Notes: a model not told the origin generated them from the sequence alone. A stretch of 41,820 nucleotides of DNA from GCA-003244245 sp032230565 (GCA_032230565.1 JAVXWL010000124.1:1-41820); one strand, 5' to 3'; positions 10,172-19,119 are shown, counted from the first letter of the stretch. Numbers and translations: made by a program.

Positions 10172-11095
10172 TCAGATGGTGCTGGCCGGCGTGCGATCGA
10201 GGTCCGGTTCGAGGTAGATGATCCGGGCAGCGGGGACGGCGCCGCGAACCCGCGCCTCGGCCTCATCGATGACCCTGGCCACCTCGGCGGTGGACATAGT
10301 GGCCGGCACCGCGATCTTCGCAGCGATCAGTAGCTCGTCCGGGCCGAGGTACTGGGTCCTGAGGTGGATCACCCGATCTACGCCACGGCCGACCATCGCG
10401 GTACAGATGGCGCGCAGCTCCTCGGGCCCGGAACCTTCGCCGATCAGCAGGCTCTTGGTCTCGACGATGAGGATGACCGCGATGACGCCGAGCAGCAGGC
10501 CGATACCCACGGTGCCGATCGCATCCCACATCGGCTCGCCGGTGAGCACCGCCAACCCGACGCCCGCCAGAGCGAAGACCAGCCCGACCAGCGCGCCGGA
10601 ATCCTCCAAAAGCACCACTGGAAGTTCCGGGGACTTCGACTGCCTGATGAACCGCCACCAGCTGCCGGCGCCTTTGAGCGGCTTGGACTCCCTGACCGCG
10701 GTACGGAAGCTAAAGCCCTCCAGCACGATCGCCACGAGCAGGATCCCGATGGCAACCACCGGTGAAGTGAGCTCTTCGGGACTGTGCAGTTTGTGGACGC
10801 CCTCATAGAGCGCGAACACCGCACCGAGGCTGAAGAGCAGCAGCGCCACCACGAAGGAGTAAAAGTAGCGGTCGCGACCGTAGCCAAAGGGATGCTCTGC
10901 GGTGGCTTCCCGCTGGGAGCGCTTGCCGCCGAGCAGCAACAGCCCCTGGTTGGAGGTGTCGGCTACGGAGTGCACTGCCTCGGCGAGCATCGACGATGAC
11001 CCGGTGATCAGGAAGCCGACGAACTTCGCCGCCGCGATACCGGCGTTGGCCAGCAACGCCGCCACGATCGCCGCTTTACCGCCGCCCGCTGACAT
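10172..11095 (-). CDS. Cation diffusion facilitator family transporter
   Basis: Members of this family export divalent metal ions (zinc, iron, manganese) in exchange for protons. ATG 11095 is preceded by GGAGGTGAG and gives 307 residues, although the frame is open further upstream. About six membrane segments occupy residues 10-205, with the metal-site pattern AEAVHSVADTSNQ in the second and HPFGYGRDRYFYS in the following loop, then a cytosolic domain with IHLRTQYLGPDELLIAAKI. It lies between manA and the carboxylase gene on the same strand, 67 bases past the manA stop. The metal cannot be told from the sequence. Confidence 0.88.
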   Translation of the reverse strand: MSAGGGKAAIVAALLANAGIAAAKFVGFLITGSSSMLAEAVHSVADTSNQGLLLLGGKRSQREATAEHPFGYGRDRYFYSFVVALLLFSLGAVFALYEGVHKLHSPEELTSPVVAIGILLVAIVLEGFSFRTAVRESKPLKGAGSWWRFIRQSKSPELPVVLLEDSGALVGLVFALAGVGLAVLTGEPMWDAIGTVGIGLLLGVIAVILIVETKSLLIGEGSGPEELRAICTAMVGRGVDRVIHLRTQYLGPDELLIAAKIAVPATMSTAEVARVIDEAEARVRGAVPAARIIYLEPDLDRTPASTI

Positions 11096-11123
11096 TTTTC
11101 TCACCTCCGTTGCCCAGCCCGCC

Positions 11124-11183
11124 ATTCGGACCCGAATGACGGTTTCGGCGGCTGATAGATCGCTATTCGGAGCCGAACGACGG
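11124..11183. repeat. 19-base direct repeat at the 3' end of manA, each copy nearly palindromic
   Basis: Bases 11124-11142 and 11165-11183 match at 17 of 19 positions, 41 bases apart. The first copy contains the perfect inverted repeat ATTCGG-acc-CGAAT. The copy inside manA encodes its last residues P-S-F-G-S-E; the outer copy would encode the same six residues if read on. This looks like a short duplication of the gene end. Confidence 0.6.
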
Positions 11184-12506
11184 CCCCGGGTGGGCCGGCA
11201 ACGGCGCGAGGCCGGGTAGAGCGCGGAATAGCTGCACCGGGCCCGGCCCTGGGGACACAGTGACCTCGGGATCCTCGGCGGCCAGCCATACCGAGCCACC
11301 TCGACGCACGGTGACGCTGCCGCCGTCGAGGGAATGCAGCTGCGCTGAGCCCTGAGTACACAGCAGGATCTGTGGCCACTGACTGCGCAGGCAGATCGGA
11401 GTCGACTCGCCGTGCGCCCATTCCAGCCTGGTCAGCTGAAACTCCTCCGCCAGAGTGCGGTAAGCAGTTTCATGTAACCCCACCGGTTCACCGCGTTGCA
11501 CCGGCAGCACACCATAGGAGAAGTCCAGTACCCGCAGCAGCTCCGGGACGTCGATGTGTTTGGAGGTCAAACCGCCGCGCAATACGTTGTCCGAGTTCGC
11601 GCTGATCTCCACACCCGTGCCCCGCAGGTAGGTGTGCAGGTTGCCGGCGGGCAGGTACATCGCCTCTCCCGACGCCAGCACAACGTGGTTGAGTAACAGA
11701 GCCGCGAGTACTCCTACGTCGCCCGGATAGGTTTCGGCCAGCTCCAGAATCACCCGGCACTCTGCCCGAAATTCGCTTTCGCGAGGCGTCCGAAAAAAAT
11801 CGCCTCCGCGAAGGGTCTGAAAATCGCCCGACGGGGTGGGAACCGAGCCGCACACGCCGTTGCGGCGCAGTAACGCCACGCAGGCATCCAAGGTAGAAGG
11901 CAGTATTGCCTTCATCGCAGGCTCGGGCATCGTGATCCACGTGGTGAACAGGGTTCGCAACCCGTCCGCGTTGGGCTCAGCCGCGAGCATCGCACGGTAG
12001 GGCGCTAGCGCCGGCACGTCCAAAGCTTGAAGCAAGTCGACGGTGCGCCGTGGGTCCCGGAACCCAGCCAGCGCCTGGAGTTCGGTAAGTGCACAGATCA
12101 GCTCGGGTTTGTGGCTGGGGTCGACGTAGTTGCGTTCCGGCGCATCCCGCGGGATTCCCCGGACCTCCTCGCGGGCGAAGCCCTCAGCAGCCTGCTCCGC
12201 GGACGGATGAGCCTGCAGGCTCAGCGGCTCGTCGGCGGCCAGCACTTTGAGCAGGAACGGCAACCGGCCTCCCCAGCGCTGCGCACAGCGCTGGCCGAGA
12301 TGCCGGCACGGGTCCGCCCGCAACGCCTCCAGCAGAGAAGTCTGGGCGCCGTCTGCGTGCATCAGCACGGACGGATCCGCCGGGTGCGCGCCAAGCCATA
12401 GCTCCGCCTGCGGGTGCGGTGCGGGGACCGGACCGCCGAGTAGCTCCGGAATCGCTGTCCGGGAACCCCAGGCGTAAGGCCGCACCGCGTTGCGCAACAG
12501 CTCCAC
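11163..12506 (-). CDS. manA: Mannose-6-phosphate isomerase, class I
   Basis: This zinc enzyme interconverts fructose-6-phosphate and mannose-6-phosphate, supplying mannose for glycolipids, lipomannan and glycoproteins. I chose GTG 12506 because GGGAGGGG precedes it and the product then begins M-E-L-L-R-N-A-V-R-P-Y-A-W-G-S, as in mycobacterial ManA. An ATG at 12533 overlaps the upstream stop as ATGA but lacks a ribosome binding site. The 447-residue protein has the metal-site segments LSLQAHPSAEQA (about 100-111) and HKPELICALTEL (about 137-148), and the later YLPAGNLHTYLRGTGVEISANSDNVLRGGLTSKH stretch that is diagnostic of the type. It is the last gene of manB–Trm112–SIS–manA. Confidence 0.94.
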   Translation of the reverse strand: MELLRNAVRPYAWGSRTAIPELLGGPVPAPHPQAELWLGAHPADPSVLMHADGAQTSLLEALRADPCRHLGQRCAQRWGGRLPFLLKVLAADEPLSLQAHPSAEQAAEGFAREEVRGIPRDAPERNYVDPSHKPELICALTELQALAGFRDPRRTVDLLQALDVPALAPYRAMLAAEPNADGLRTLFTTWITMPEPAMKAILPSTLDACVALLRRNGVCGSVPTPSGDFQTLRGGDFFRTPRESEFRAECRVILELAETYPGDVGVLAALLLNHVVLASGEAMYLPAGNLHTYLRGTGVEISANSDNVLRGGLTSKHIDVPELLRVLDFSYGVLPVQRGEPVGLHETAYRTLAEEFQLTRLEWAHGESTPICLRSQWPQILLCTQGSAQLHSLDGGSVTVRRGGSVWLAAEDPEVTVSPGPGPVQLFRALPGLAPLPAHPGPSFGSE

Positions 12507-12529
12507 AACCCCTCCCTTACCGCCTGCGT

Positions 12530-13693
12530 TCATTCAGCGACCGAGCCGGCCGAGCCGAGCCAACCTGGCCTGCCCAACACACCGCGGCTCAACCCGAGGT
12601 ACAGCGCGGCGAAGTCGAACCGTAGGGCCAGCACCGCGGCGGCACTCGCCGCGGCCCCCGGGTCACCTTGACGCACCATCAGCTCCTCGTCGGCGGTGAC
12701 CACATCAGCGGCCGGCAACGCGTCCAACGCCGTGGCCCGCTCAGACTCGGTGCCGGCGTCGGTGAGCACTCCGAGCAACACCGGCCGGACCGCCGGCAGT
12801 GCACCGTGCGGCGCAGCATCCTCGTACGGATCCCGAAACACATCGGTCTCCGCACTGCCGCGTATCGCCTCACGGCGCAGCACCGGGAGCGCTGCCGCCT
12901 CATGGAATCCCGCCGCGTGCGCCACCACCCCCGCATGCGCGGCGAGCGCCGCGGCGCAATGCCCTGCCACCGCGGTGGCCACCGGGTCAGTACCCCACAG
13001 CAACGGGGTTCGCCCGGCCAGCCGCAGCGCCAGCGACTTAGCGGGGTTGACCAACGACTCGTGGGCGACGTAATCGCGCTCAGCTTCCCGGTCCAGCTCG
13101 CCGGCCAGCGCCTCGACGTCAGTGGCGAGCAACCCCAGGGCATCCAACAGCAACAAACCGGCGGTCAGCGTCCGCGGCAGCGCCAATCCCGGTGGCACCT
13201 CGATTCTGGGCGCCACCAACACCGCGCGACCTGCCACTGCGGCCGCCACCGGACCGTCCGCGGGCGCTGTGAGCACCAACTGGGCTCCTCTGCGCACCGC
13301 GCGGGCAAGGCCGTCGGCCAGCTCCCGATCACCGGGATCGGTGGTGTTGGCCAGGACGATGTCCAACGCGCCCACCCACATCGGCACTGACCGGGTAGTC
13401 ACCACCGGTACCGGGCACGACGGCCCCAGCAGAGCAAGCAGCAGCGGTGCTGCGGCGGACGCCGCACCCGGACGGGTCAGCAGCACCAGGGCGCGTGGAC
13501 GTTCCCCGGTTAGCTTTCGCAGACCCGCCTCCTCGGCCGCGGCCGCCGTGGAACGCACTTGGGCGCCCGCCGTTGCCACGGCGCGGAGCAAGCCACCGGT
13601 ATCGATGGTTTCTAGGCGTCCAGGGTCGTCGAGTAAGTCATCGTCATCACTCTGGCTGTTGTCACCCTGATGGTGGCTACGATCGGAGTCCAT
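12530..13693 (-). CDS. SIS-domain phosphosugar-binding protein (Rv3256c/TobH-like)
   Basis: This 387-residue protein lies where actinobacteria keep a conserved SIS-fold protein of the mannose-phosphate block. That relative is often labelled glucose/mannose-6-phosphate isomerase-like, without firm biochemical proof. ATG 13693 overlaps the preceding stop codon by one base (TAATG), so translation is coupled. The N-terminus is acidic and serine/aspartate-rich (MDSDRSHHQGDNSQSDDDD). Two alanine-rich Rossmann-like halves follow, with a central LWGTDPVATAVAGHCAAALA segment resembling a SIS phosphate-binding region. The call rests mostly on gene order and overall composition. Confidence 0.75.
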   Translation of the reverse strand: MDSDRSHHQGDNSQSDDDDLLDDPGRLETIDTGGLLRAVATAGAQVRSTAAAAEEAGLRKLTGERPRALVLLTRPGAASAAAPLLLALLGPSCPVPVVTTRSVPMWVGALDIVLANTTDPGDRELADGLARAVRRGAQLVLTAPADGPVAAAVAGRAVLVAPRIEVPPGLALPRTLTAGLLLLDALGLLATDVEALAGELDREAERDYVAHESLVNPAKSLALRLAGRTPLLWGTDPVATAVAGHCAAALAAHAGVVAHAAGFHEAAALPVLRREAIRGSAETDVFRDPYEDAAPHGALPAVRPVLLGVLTDAGTESERATALDALPAADVVTADEELMVRQGDPGAAASAAAVLALRFDFAALYLGLSRGVLGRPGWLGSAGSVAE

Positions 13694-13911
13694 TACCCGC
13701 CGCCGCTGCCTGCGTCCGGTCCGGTCCCGGGCAACGCCTCGTGTAGCAGCATCACCGGGATGCCATCGGTCACCGGGAAGCTGCGTCCGCACACAGTGCA
13801 GGTCAACGCATTCGCGTCCGGATCAGCAGCAGTACCACTGCGCAGCTGCGCGTGCGCCGGGCACGGACACGCCAAGATTTCCATCAGCGCAGCGTCTAAG
13901 TTCACGGCCAT
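13693..13911 (-). CDS. Trm112-like small zinc-ribbon protein
   Basis: The 72-residue product has Cys15, Cys17, Cys38 and Cys41 and the family pattern LLACP…LTC-x-x-C-GR-x-FPV-x-DGIPVMLL. In eukaryotes and archaea Trm112 activates methyltransferases; in bacteria the role is unproven, and the gene sits beside manB in most actinobacteria. The N-terminal cysteine pair is C-P-C rather than the usual spacing. A flexible glycine/proline C-terminus follows. The stop codon shares one base with the next start. The gap to manB is 13 bases. Confidence 0.85.
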   Translation of the reverse strand: MAVNLDAALMEILACPCPAHAQLRSGTAADPDANALTCTVCGRSFPVTDGIPVMLLHEALPGTGPDAGSGGG

Positions 13912-13924
13912 CGTCGTCGCCTCC

Positions 13925-15286
13925 TCAGTTGCCGCGCACCAGTGCCAACACCTCGTCGCGCAACACCTCGACCGCCGCGGTGTCCCGCGCCTCGACGTTC
14001 AGGCGTAGTAGCGGTTCGGTGTTCGACGGGCGCAGGTTGAACCATGAACCGTTGGGGCACCGTACGGTGAGACCGTCGAGCTCGTCGAGCTGGATGCCGT
14101 CTCGGGCCGCGAACCGCTGCCGCACGAGTTCCATCCTGGCCCGCTGGTCGTCGACCGTGGAGTTGATTTCACCGGATGCGGCGTATCGGCTGAACTCGGC
14201 CATCAGCGCCGATAGCGGCCGCTGCTGCCGGCCCAGTGCGGCAAGCACGTGCAACGCGGCGAGCATTCCGGAGTCAGCGCGCCAGAAATTGTGGAAGTAG
14301 TAGTGCGCGGAATGCTCACCGCCAAAGATAGCCCCGGTTTCCGCCATCCGCTGCTTGATGAATGAATGCCCGACCCGGGTGCGTACCGGCCGCCCACCAT
14401 GTTCGGCGACGATCTCTGGTACGGCTTGCGATGTGATCAAGTTGTAGATCACCGCCGCACCGGGCTCAGTGGCCAACTCCCGGGTCGCCACCAACGCGGT
14501 GATAGCGCTGGGACTCACCGGCTCGCCGCGCTCGTCGATCACAAAACACCGGTCGGCATCGCCGTCGAAAGCCAGGCCAAGGTCAGCGCCGTGCTCGCGC
14601 ACAGCGGCCTGCAGATCCATCAGGTTCGCCGGATCCAAGGGGTTGGCCTCGTGATTCGGGAAATTGCCGTCCAGCTCGAAATACAGCGGGATGACGCTCA
14701 GCGGCAGTCCCTCGACAACCGCGGGCACGGTATGCCCACCCATTCCGTTGCCAGCGTCCACAACGACGCGTAACGGGCGGATCGCGGACAAGTCCACCAG
14801 GGAGCGCAGGTACTGTGCGTAGTCGACGAGCATGTCCCGCTCGGTGACGCGACCGCCACCCGGCCCTGGCTCAATACCACCCTCCACCGCAATCCGGATC
14901 TCGTCGAGGCCGCTGTCCTGACCGACCGGCGCGGCACCCGCTCGGCAGAGCTTAATGCCGTTGTAACGGGCCGGATTGTGGCTTGCGGTGAACATCGCGC
15001 CTGGTAAGTCGAGGGACCCGGAGGCGAAGTAGAGCATGTCGGTGCTGGCTAACCCGATGGAGATGACGTCGACGCCGCGGCTCGTCACGCCCTGCGCGAA
15101 GGCTGCTGCCAGGCCGGGTGAGGAGTCCCGCATGTCGTACCCGATAACGACCGCTGGTGAACCGGCCGAACGCCCGATGAGCTCAGCGAACGCCGCCCCG
15201 ATGTCACGCACCACTGCGGAGTTCAGCTGCTCCCCGACAATGCCCCGGATGTCGTATGCCTTGACGATCGCTGACAGGTCAGGCAC
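13925..15286 (-). CDS. manB: Phosphomannomutase/phosphoglucomutase
   Basis: This enzyme converts mannose-6-phosphate to mannose-1-phosphate, the step between ManA and the GDP-mannose-forming transferase at 27221-28327. GTG 15286 has GAGGAG just upstream and gives M-P-D-L-S-A-I-V-K-A-Y-D-I-R-G, the usual beginning. The 453-residue protein shows the active-site serine loop FTASHNPARYNG (about residue 105), the magnesium loop FDGDADRCFV (about 250), the sugar-binding GEHSAHYYF (about 325) and the phosphate-binding RPSNTEPLLRLNVEA near the C-terminus. All key residues are present. It heads the manB–Trm112–SIS–manA operon. Confidence 0.95.
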   Translation of the reverse strand: MPDLSAIVKAYDIRGIVGEQLNSAVVRDIGAAFAELIGRSAGSPAVVIGYDMRDSSPGLAAAFAQGVTSRGVDVISIGLASTDMLYFASGSLDLPGAMFTASHNPARYNGIKLCRAGAAPVGQDSGLDEIRIAVEGGIEPGPGGGRVTERDMLVDYAQYLRSLVDLSAIRPLRVVVDAGNGMGGHTVPAVVEGLPLSVIPLYFELDGNFPNHEANPLDPANLMDLQAAVREHGADLGLAFDGDADRCFVIDERGEPVSPSAITALVATRELATEPGAAVIYNLITSQAVPEIVAEHGGRPVRTRVGHSFIKQRMAETGAIFGGEHSAHYYFHNFWRADSGMLAALHVLAALGRQQRPLSALMAEFSRYAASGEINSTVDDQRARMELVRQRFAARDGIQLDELDGLTVRCPNGSWFNLRPSNTEPLLRLNVEARDTAAVEVLRDEVLALVRGN

Positions 15287-15407
15287 TGCTCTCCTCACGT
15301 CGAATCTGGTCTCACCGAGACGTTAGCTCGCATCGTGCAGGCTGGGCGGTGTTGATCGAGCATCGGTCACCCCACTGCGCCCGCTGACTGCGGCATGGGA
15401 ATGCAGC

Positions 15408-15770
15408 TCAGTCGGCTACCGGGTCGGGAAGCACCCTGAGGTGGCGGCGAGCGCCGCTGGTGGCGGCAGCGGTGCGGAGGGGGTCCACTGGTCGGTCGAC
15501 TCGGCCAGCCTCGCGTACCGCTTCGGCCAGCGCGGTGAGATCGTCCGCTGAGGGCTCCGGCTCGGCGAACTCACCATCGTGGCGCACGACGTCCCAGCCC
15601 CGCGGCGCGGTCAGTCGTAGCGCGTGCTGCTCGCACAAGTCGTAGGAATGCGGCTCGCTGCAGGTCGCTAGTGGGCCCACCACCGCAGTGGAGTCGGCAT
15701 AGACGTAAGTGAGCGTGGCAACTGCCGCGTTTGTGCACCCTGTCCTTAAGCATCGCCGCCCACTGCGCAC
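15408..15770 (-). CDS. DUF3499 family protein
   Basis: This is a small conserved actinobacterial protein of unknown function (Rv3258c type). The 120-residue product begins M-R-S-G-R-R-C-L-R-T-G-C from GTG 15770. It carries the family signature ATLTYVYADSTAVVGPLATCSEPHSYDLC followed by RLTAPRGWDVV. Paired cysteines at both ends of the conserved part suggest a bound metal. A longer start at ATG 15782 (four more residues) is possible. It diverges from the protease-like gene at 15862, as in mycobacteria, and lies 121 bases upstream of manB on the same strand. Confidence 0.85.
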   Translation of the reverse strand: MRSGRRCLRTGCTNAAVATLTYVYADSTAVVGPLATCSEPHSYDLCEQHALRLTAPRGWDVVRHDGEFAEPEPSADDLTALAEAVREAGRVDRPVDPLRTAAATSGARRHLRVLPDPVAD

Positions 15771-15861
15771 GGCCCGGACCATAGCGCGCACGTCCAGTTC
15801 AGTGCCGCAGGCGCGCGGAACACCGCGCCGGCCAGCTGCGACAGCAGCGTAGTCTCGGCAG

Positions 15862-16347
15862 ATGGCGGTGACCCGGTCAGCCCGCTCGCGGCTACGCAAA
15901 CGCCGCGACCGGCGCGGCCGCGGCGTGCGAGGATTGTTGTATCCAGCCACGCTGCCGGCGGCGCGCAGCCGCGCGGAGCGTTTCGACGCAGTCGTGCTGG
16001 AAGCGCTCGAACCAATCGACGAGCGTTGGCACACCGAGCTCGACCGGCTCGACGTCGCCGTTGACGAGGTGCCAGAGGTCACTGACTGCGATCCGACGAC
16101 TGTCAGCTGGGGCAGCGACGTCGTGGAAGACGGAAACGTCCCGCTGGCCCGTCTGGTTCAGGCTGGCGTTGACCGCGCCGGCTTACCCACTCGAGCCCGA
16201 ATCGTGCTCTATCGGCGGCCGCTGGAGACGCGCGCGCAGGACGGCGGTGACCTGTCAGACCTCGTTCATGAAGTGCTTGTCGAGCAGGTGGCGAACTATC
16301 TGGGACTCGATCCAGACACCATCGACGGCCCGCCCGAAGCGGACTGA
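15862..16347 (+). CDS. Metallopeptidase-like (zincin) family protein with degenerate active site
   Basis: This 161-residue protein matches the small zincin-like family found beside DUF3499 in actinobacteria (Rv3259 position). The region that should hold HExxH reads LVHEVLVEQVANYLGLD (about residues 138-154): the first His-Glu remains but the second zinc histidine is replaced. The N-terminus is very basic (about ten Arg/Lys in the first 25 residues). It is probably a structural or binding protein rather than an active protease. No strong ribosome binding site is seen before ATG 15862. The stop lies four bases before the end of the convergent membrane-protein gene. Confidence 0.75.
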   Translation: MAVTRSARSRLRKRRDRRGRGVRGLLYPATLPAARSRAERFDAVVLEALEPIDERWHTELDRLDVAVDEVPEVTDCDPTTVSWGSDVVEDGNVPLARLVQAGVDRAGLPTRARIVLYRRPLETRAQDGGDLSDLVHEVLVEQVANYLGLDPDTIDGPPEAD

Positions 16348-16351
16348 CCCG

Positions 16352-18586
16352 CTACCTCTTCAAGTGCCGCCGAGACGGCAGGGCCGTGCCCGCGACGAGC
16401 AGCAGCAGCGCACCCTCGATCAGCAAGAGCGCCGTCCTGGGAACCTCGGAACGGACTACTCGAACTTCGGCGGAGTTACCCCGCACAGGGACCGCGACCT
16501 GGTGACCCCACCCGCGTACCACCGGAACTGGGTGGCCGTCCACGGTGGCCTGCCAGCCCGGCTCGTCGTTGGCGGCGACCACGAGCAACCGGCCGTCCGC
16601 CCCGGGCGCTACCCGCACTGCCAGCCGCGGAGGCTGGGCCGGAGCGAGCACGCCGCTAACCCCTGGTTCGATGGGTGGAGCGGCACCGCTGCGCGCCTGC
16701 TCCGCCAGCGCGGGACCCAACAGCTCCGCGCCCGACACTGGTCGCACCACTCGCAGAACCGGTCTGCCGTCCGCGGTCCGGGGCGCCGAGCGGGCCAGGG
16801 GTCCAGCTGCGGCGAGGGCGCGGACACCCTGCGCAGCAGTGGGAAGAACGACGAATTGCACCCCAGCGGCAGCCACGTCTGCCATCGCGGCGGACGTCTC
16901 GCCCGGCTGACCGGCGCGCAGTGCCGCGGCCGCCCGCTCCAAGCGGGCACCGGTGGCGCGCAGCGGGGCAATGTCGTCATCGCCGAAGCGTGCAGTCCGC
17001 GATCTGGTCAGCCGTACCGGCTCACTCGGTGCACCTATCACGAGAACTGAGGTGTCCAACCGGTCCAGCTCAGCGGCCAGTGATGGCGCCAGTACCGGTA
17101 GACCGGCCGGCGGACCGCTGGTAAGCGGACCGCCGGTACCCACCGCAACAGCCGCCGCTGACAGCGCCGCCAACCCTACCCACGGCATCGCCGACAATCT
17201 CGTAGCCCACTGCTCACCGAGCCACTGCCGAGTCGGCTCCGCGGTGCGGCCGGCCAGCAGCACCATCCAGAGCAACCCGCAACCCGCGAAGAGCAGCACA
17301 CCGCCAGTGAAGCCAGGCCGAGGATCACCACCCACCAGCGGCCGCATCGGAAACCGGATCAACAGCGCCACCGCGAGCGCGCTCAGCGCCGCCATCCCCA
17401 CCGCCGGCAGCATCGCCCGGGATGGCGCAACGGCGAGCGCGAACAGTGCGGCTAGCAGTACCACCGCTCCTACCCATGGTGCGGAGCCTGGCCCACCGGG
17501 GTCCAAAGCGATCAGCCGCAACCAACCCGGCACCTGCTCGGGCACCACCGCGCCGACGCCCTGCAACAGCACCTCAGGACGTTGAATAACCACCGCCGGC
17601 CATGGCAAAAGCAACCCCAGCGGCAGCAGCACCACAGCGAACAGTCCGACCGTGCGCCGCAGTGTCGTCACCCGGGGGGCCGGGATCAGCACAAAACCGA
17701 TGAGCATTACGGTCAACAACAGCAGGTGCACCAGCGGGGCGAATGCGCCGATCACCGCAATCCCGAAAGCGGTGGCAGCCGCGGTGGACAGCCAACCAGC
17801 GGATTTCCGGCCTGTCTGACCGCGTAACACCGACGCGATACCGGCCAGGACCAGCGGCAGCAGCAGGTAGGTCACCACGACATCGAGTCGGCCCTGCGCC
17901 AACCCAGCGATGGCCGGCGGGAGCAACGCGTAGGCGCCAGCAGCAAGTGCTCGGCGCTCGCGACTGACCGGAAGGGCGCGGGTTGCCCGATAGGCTGACA
18001 GCGCGGCCAGTGGCAGCGCGCCCAATAGCAGCAATGACACGGCGCTGGCCGGCGATCCCACCGGTAGACCAAGCATGCCCAGGACCGCCAGCGCCGCCGG
18101 CGCGGGGGCCGCACTGCCCCCGCCGACCGGATGCCACGATGCCAGGTAGGACGACCAAGTCTGACCCAGATGCTCCACCGGCAACAATCGGCCACCAGAC
18201 AAGTCCAGGGCCAGCCGGTGGCGGTTGAGCAGCACCGCGAGCACCGTCATCGCCGCCGCCAGCAGCGCGGGCGGGGACAGCAGGAACTCTCGGGTGCGCG
18301 TGCCGATGCCTACGTCGTCCAACGTCAGGACACTGGAGTCAGTAGCGATCTGTGGGTTCGTCGGATCGGGATGCTTGGGCAGCGGCGAGGGTCGCGGCCG
18401 GGTTCGCGTGCCGGTTTTCGTTGGGCCCGTTTTCTCTGAGCCCGTTTTCTCTGGGCCGGTTTCAGCCACGCCGTTGTCTTCGGGCGCGCTGGGAGCTACC
18501 GGCGCCGCGACGTTGCTCACGCTGGGCGAACCGCCGGAACGACGGGCGTTGCCGCCACCGGCAGGTACCCGAGCATTGCGCGCCAC
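16352..18586 (-). CDS. Large polytopic membrane protein, glycosyltransferase-fusion-like but lacking the GT2 head
   Basis: GTG 18586 follows GGGAGGAG by five bases and gives 744 residues. Residues 1 to about 95 are a disordered Pro/Thr/Gly-rich region with a TG(P/S)(E/T)K pentapeptide repeat. From about 100 to 490 there are roughly ten to twelve hydrophobic segments. An extracytoplasmic domain of about 200 residues follows, and a final membrane segment with a basic end (SRRHLKR). In related actinobacteria the gene here usually encodes a longer protein with an N-terminal family 2 glycosyltransferase domain fused to such a membrane part. No DxD-type GT2 domain is visible here. Function is unknown, possibly envelope polysaccharide transfer or anchoring. 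Confidence 0.7.
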   Translation of the reverse strand: MARNARVPAGGGNARRSGGSPSVSNVAAPVAPSAPEDNGVAETGPEKTGSEKTGPTKTGTRTRPRPSPLPKHPDPTNPQIATDSSVLTLDDVGIGTRTREFLLSPPALLAAAMTVLAVLLNRHRLALDLSGGRLLPVEHLGQTWSSYLASWHPVGGGSAAPAPAALAVLGMLGLPVGSPASAVSLLLLGALPLAALSAYRATRALPVSRERRALAAGAYALLPPAIAGLAQGRLDVVVTYLLLPLVLAGIASVLRGQTGRKSAGWLSTAAATAFGIAVIGAFAPLVHLLLLTVMLIGFVLIPAPRVTTLRRTVGLFAVVLLPLGLLLPWPAVVIQRPEVLLQGVGAVVPEQVPGWLRLIALDPGGPGSAPWVGAVVLLAALFALAVAPSRAMLPAVGMAALSALAVALLIRFPMRPLVGGDPRPGFTGGVLLFAGCGLLWMVLLAGRTAEPTRQWLGEQWATRLSAMPWVGLAALSAAAVAVGTGGPLTSGPPAGLPVLAPSLAAELDRLDTSVLVIGAPSEPVRLTRSRTARFGDDDIAPLRATGARLERAAAALRAGQPGETSAAMADVAAAGVQFVVLPTAAQGVRALAAAGPLARSAPRTADGRPVLRVVRPVSGAELLGPALAEQARSGAAPPIEPGVSGVLAPAQPPRLAVRVAPGADGRLLVVAANDEPGWQATVDGHPVPVVRGWGHQVAVPVRGNSAEVRVVRSEVPRTALLLIEGALLLLVAGTALPSRRHLKR
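18411..18455. repeat. Tandem 15-base repeat encoding pentapeptide TG(P/S)(E/T)K
   Basis: Three consecutive 15-base units (18411-18425, 18426-18440, 18441-18455) vary around CCCGTTTTCTCTGGG, and a fourth partial unit follows. On the minus strand they encode T-G-P-E-K, T-G-S-E-K and T-G-P-T-K in the N-terminal linker of the membrane protein. Such repeats change length easily by slippage. Confidence 0.8.
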
Positions 18587-18674
18587 GCCGACTCCTCCCT
18601 GTCCATCCCCCGTTGGTGGGGGCACACGGTAACGCCCCCGCGCGACTGTCGCGGACTCCGGGCAGCGGCCAGGA

Positions 18675-18980
18675 TCAGCCTGCGCCGCGTTTGAGCCTGC
18701 GACGCTCACGCTCTGACAGCCCACCCCAGATACCGAACCGCTCATCGAAAGCCAACGCGTACTCCAGGCACTCGGCGCGGACCTCGCAGCCGGCACAAAT
18801 CAGCTTCGCTTCCCTGGTGGATCCACCCTTCTCCGGAAAGAACGCCTCTGGATCGGTCTGGGCGCACAGCGCCCGCTCCTGCCAGTCCTGCTCCTGTTGG
18901 CCCTCCCCGTCGAATGGGGCCCAGTCACCCTGAAGCTCGATCCTGCCGTCCGCTGGCCAGCTGATATCCCTCTCATCCAT
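18675..18980 (-). CDS. whiB2: WhiB-family iron-sulfur transcription factor (WhiB2/WhmD-like)
   Basis: WhiB proteins bind a redox- or NO-sensitive [4Fe-4S] cluster and associate with the primary sigma factor. WhiB2/WhmD types are needed for septation. From ATG 18980 the 101-residue protein has Cys39, Cys62, Cys65 and Cys71 (CxxC pair), the turn GIWGG (83-87), and the basic ERERRRLKR DNA-binding end. The position beside the divergent F420/M50 region and the DUF3499–manB block matches Rv3260c. An in-frame extension upstream is unlikely because GGGCGG precedes ATG 18980. The long gap to the divergent gene at 19213 probably holds both promoters. Confidence 0.93.
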   Translation of the reverse strand: MDERDISWPADGRIELQGDWAPFDGEGQQEQDWQERALCAQTDPEAFFPEKGGSTREAKLICAGCEVRAECLEYALAFDERFGIWGGLSERERRRLKRGAG

Positions 18981-19119
18981 GGCGGTCCGCCCTTCTCGCC
19001 ATAGAGTTCCTCCCCGGTTCGCGCGTTCCCGGGCTAGCAGCCGGGAGAATAACAACCCTGTGATTACACCTCTGTCATCGCGGATGCAAGTTCTCGGAGC
19101 TGATCTAGCGTCTTACAGT

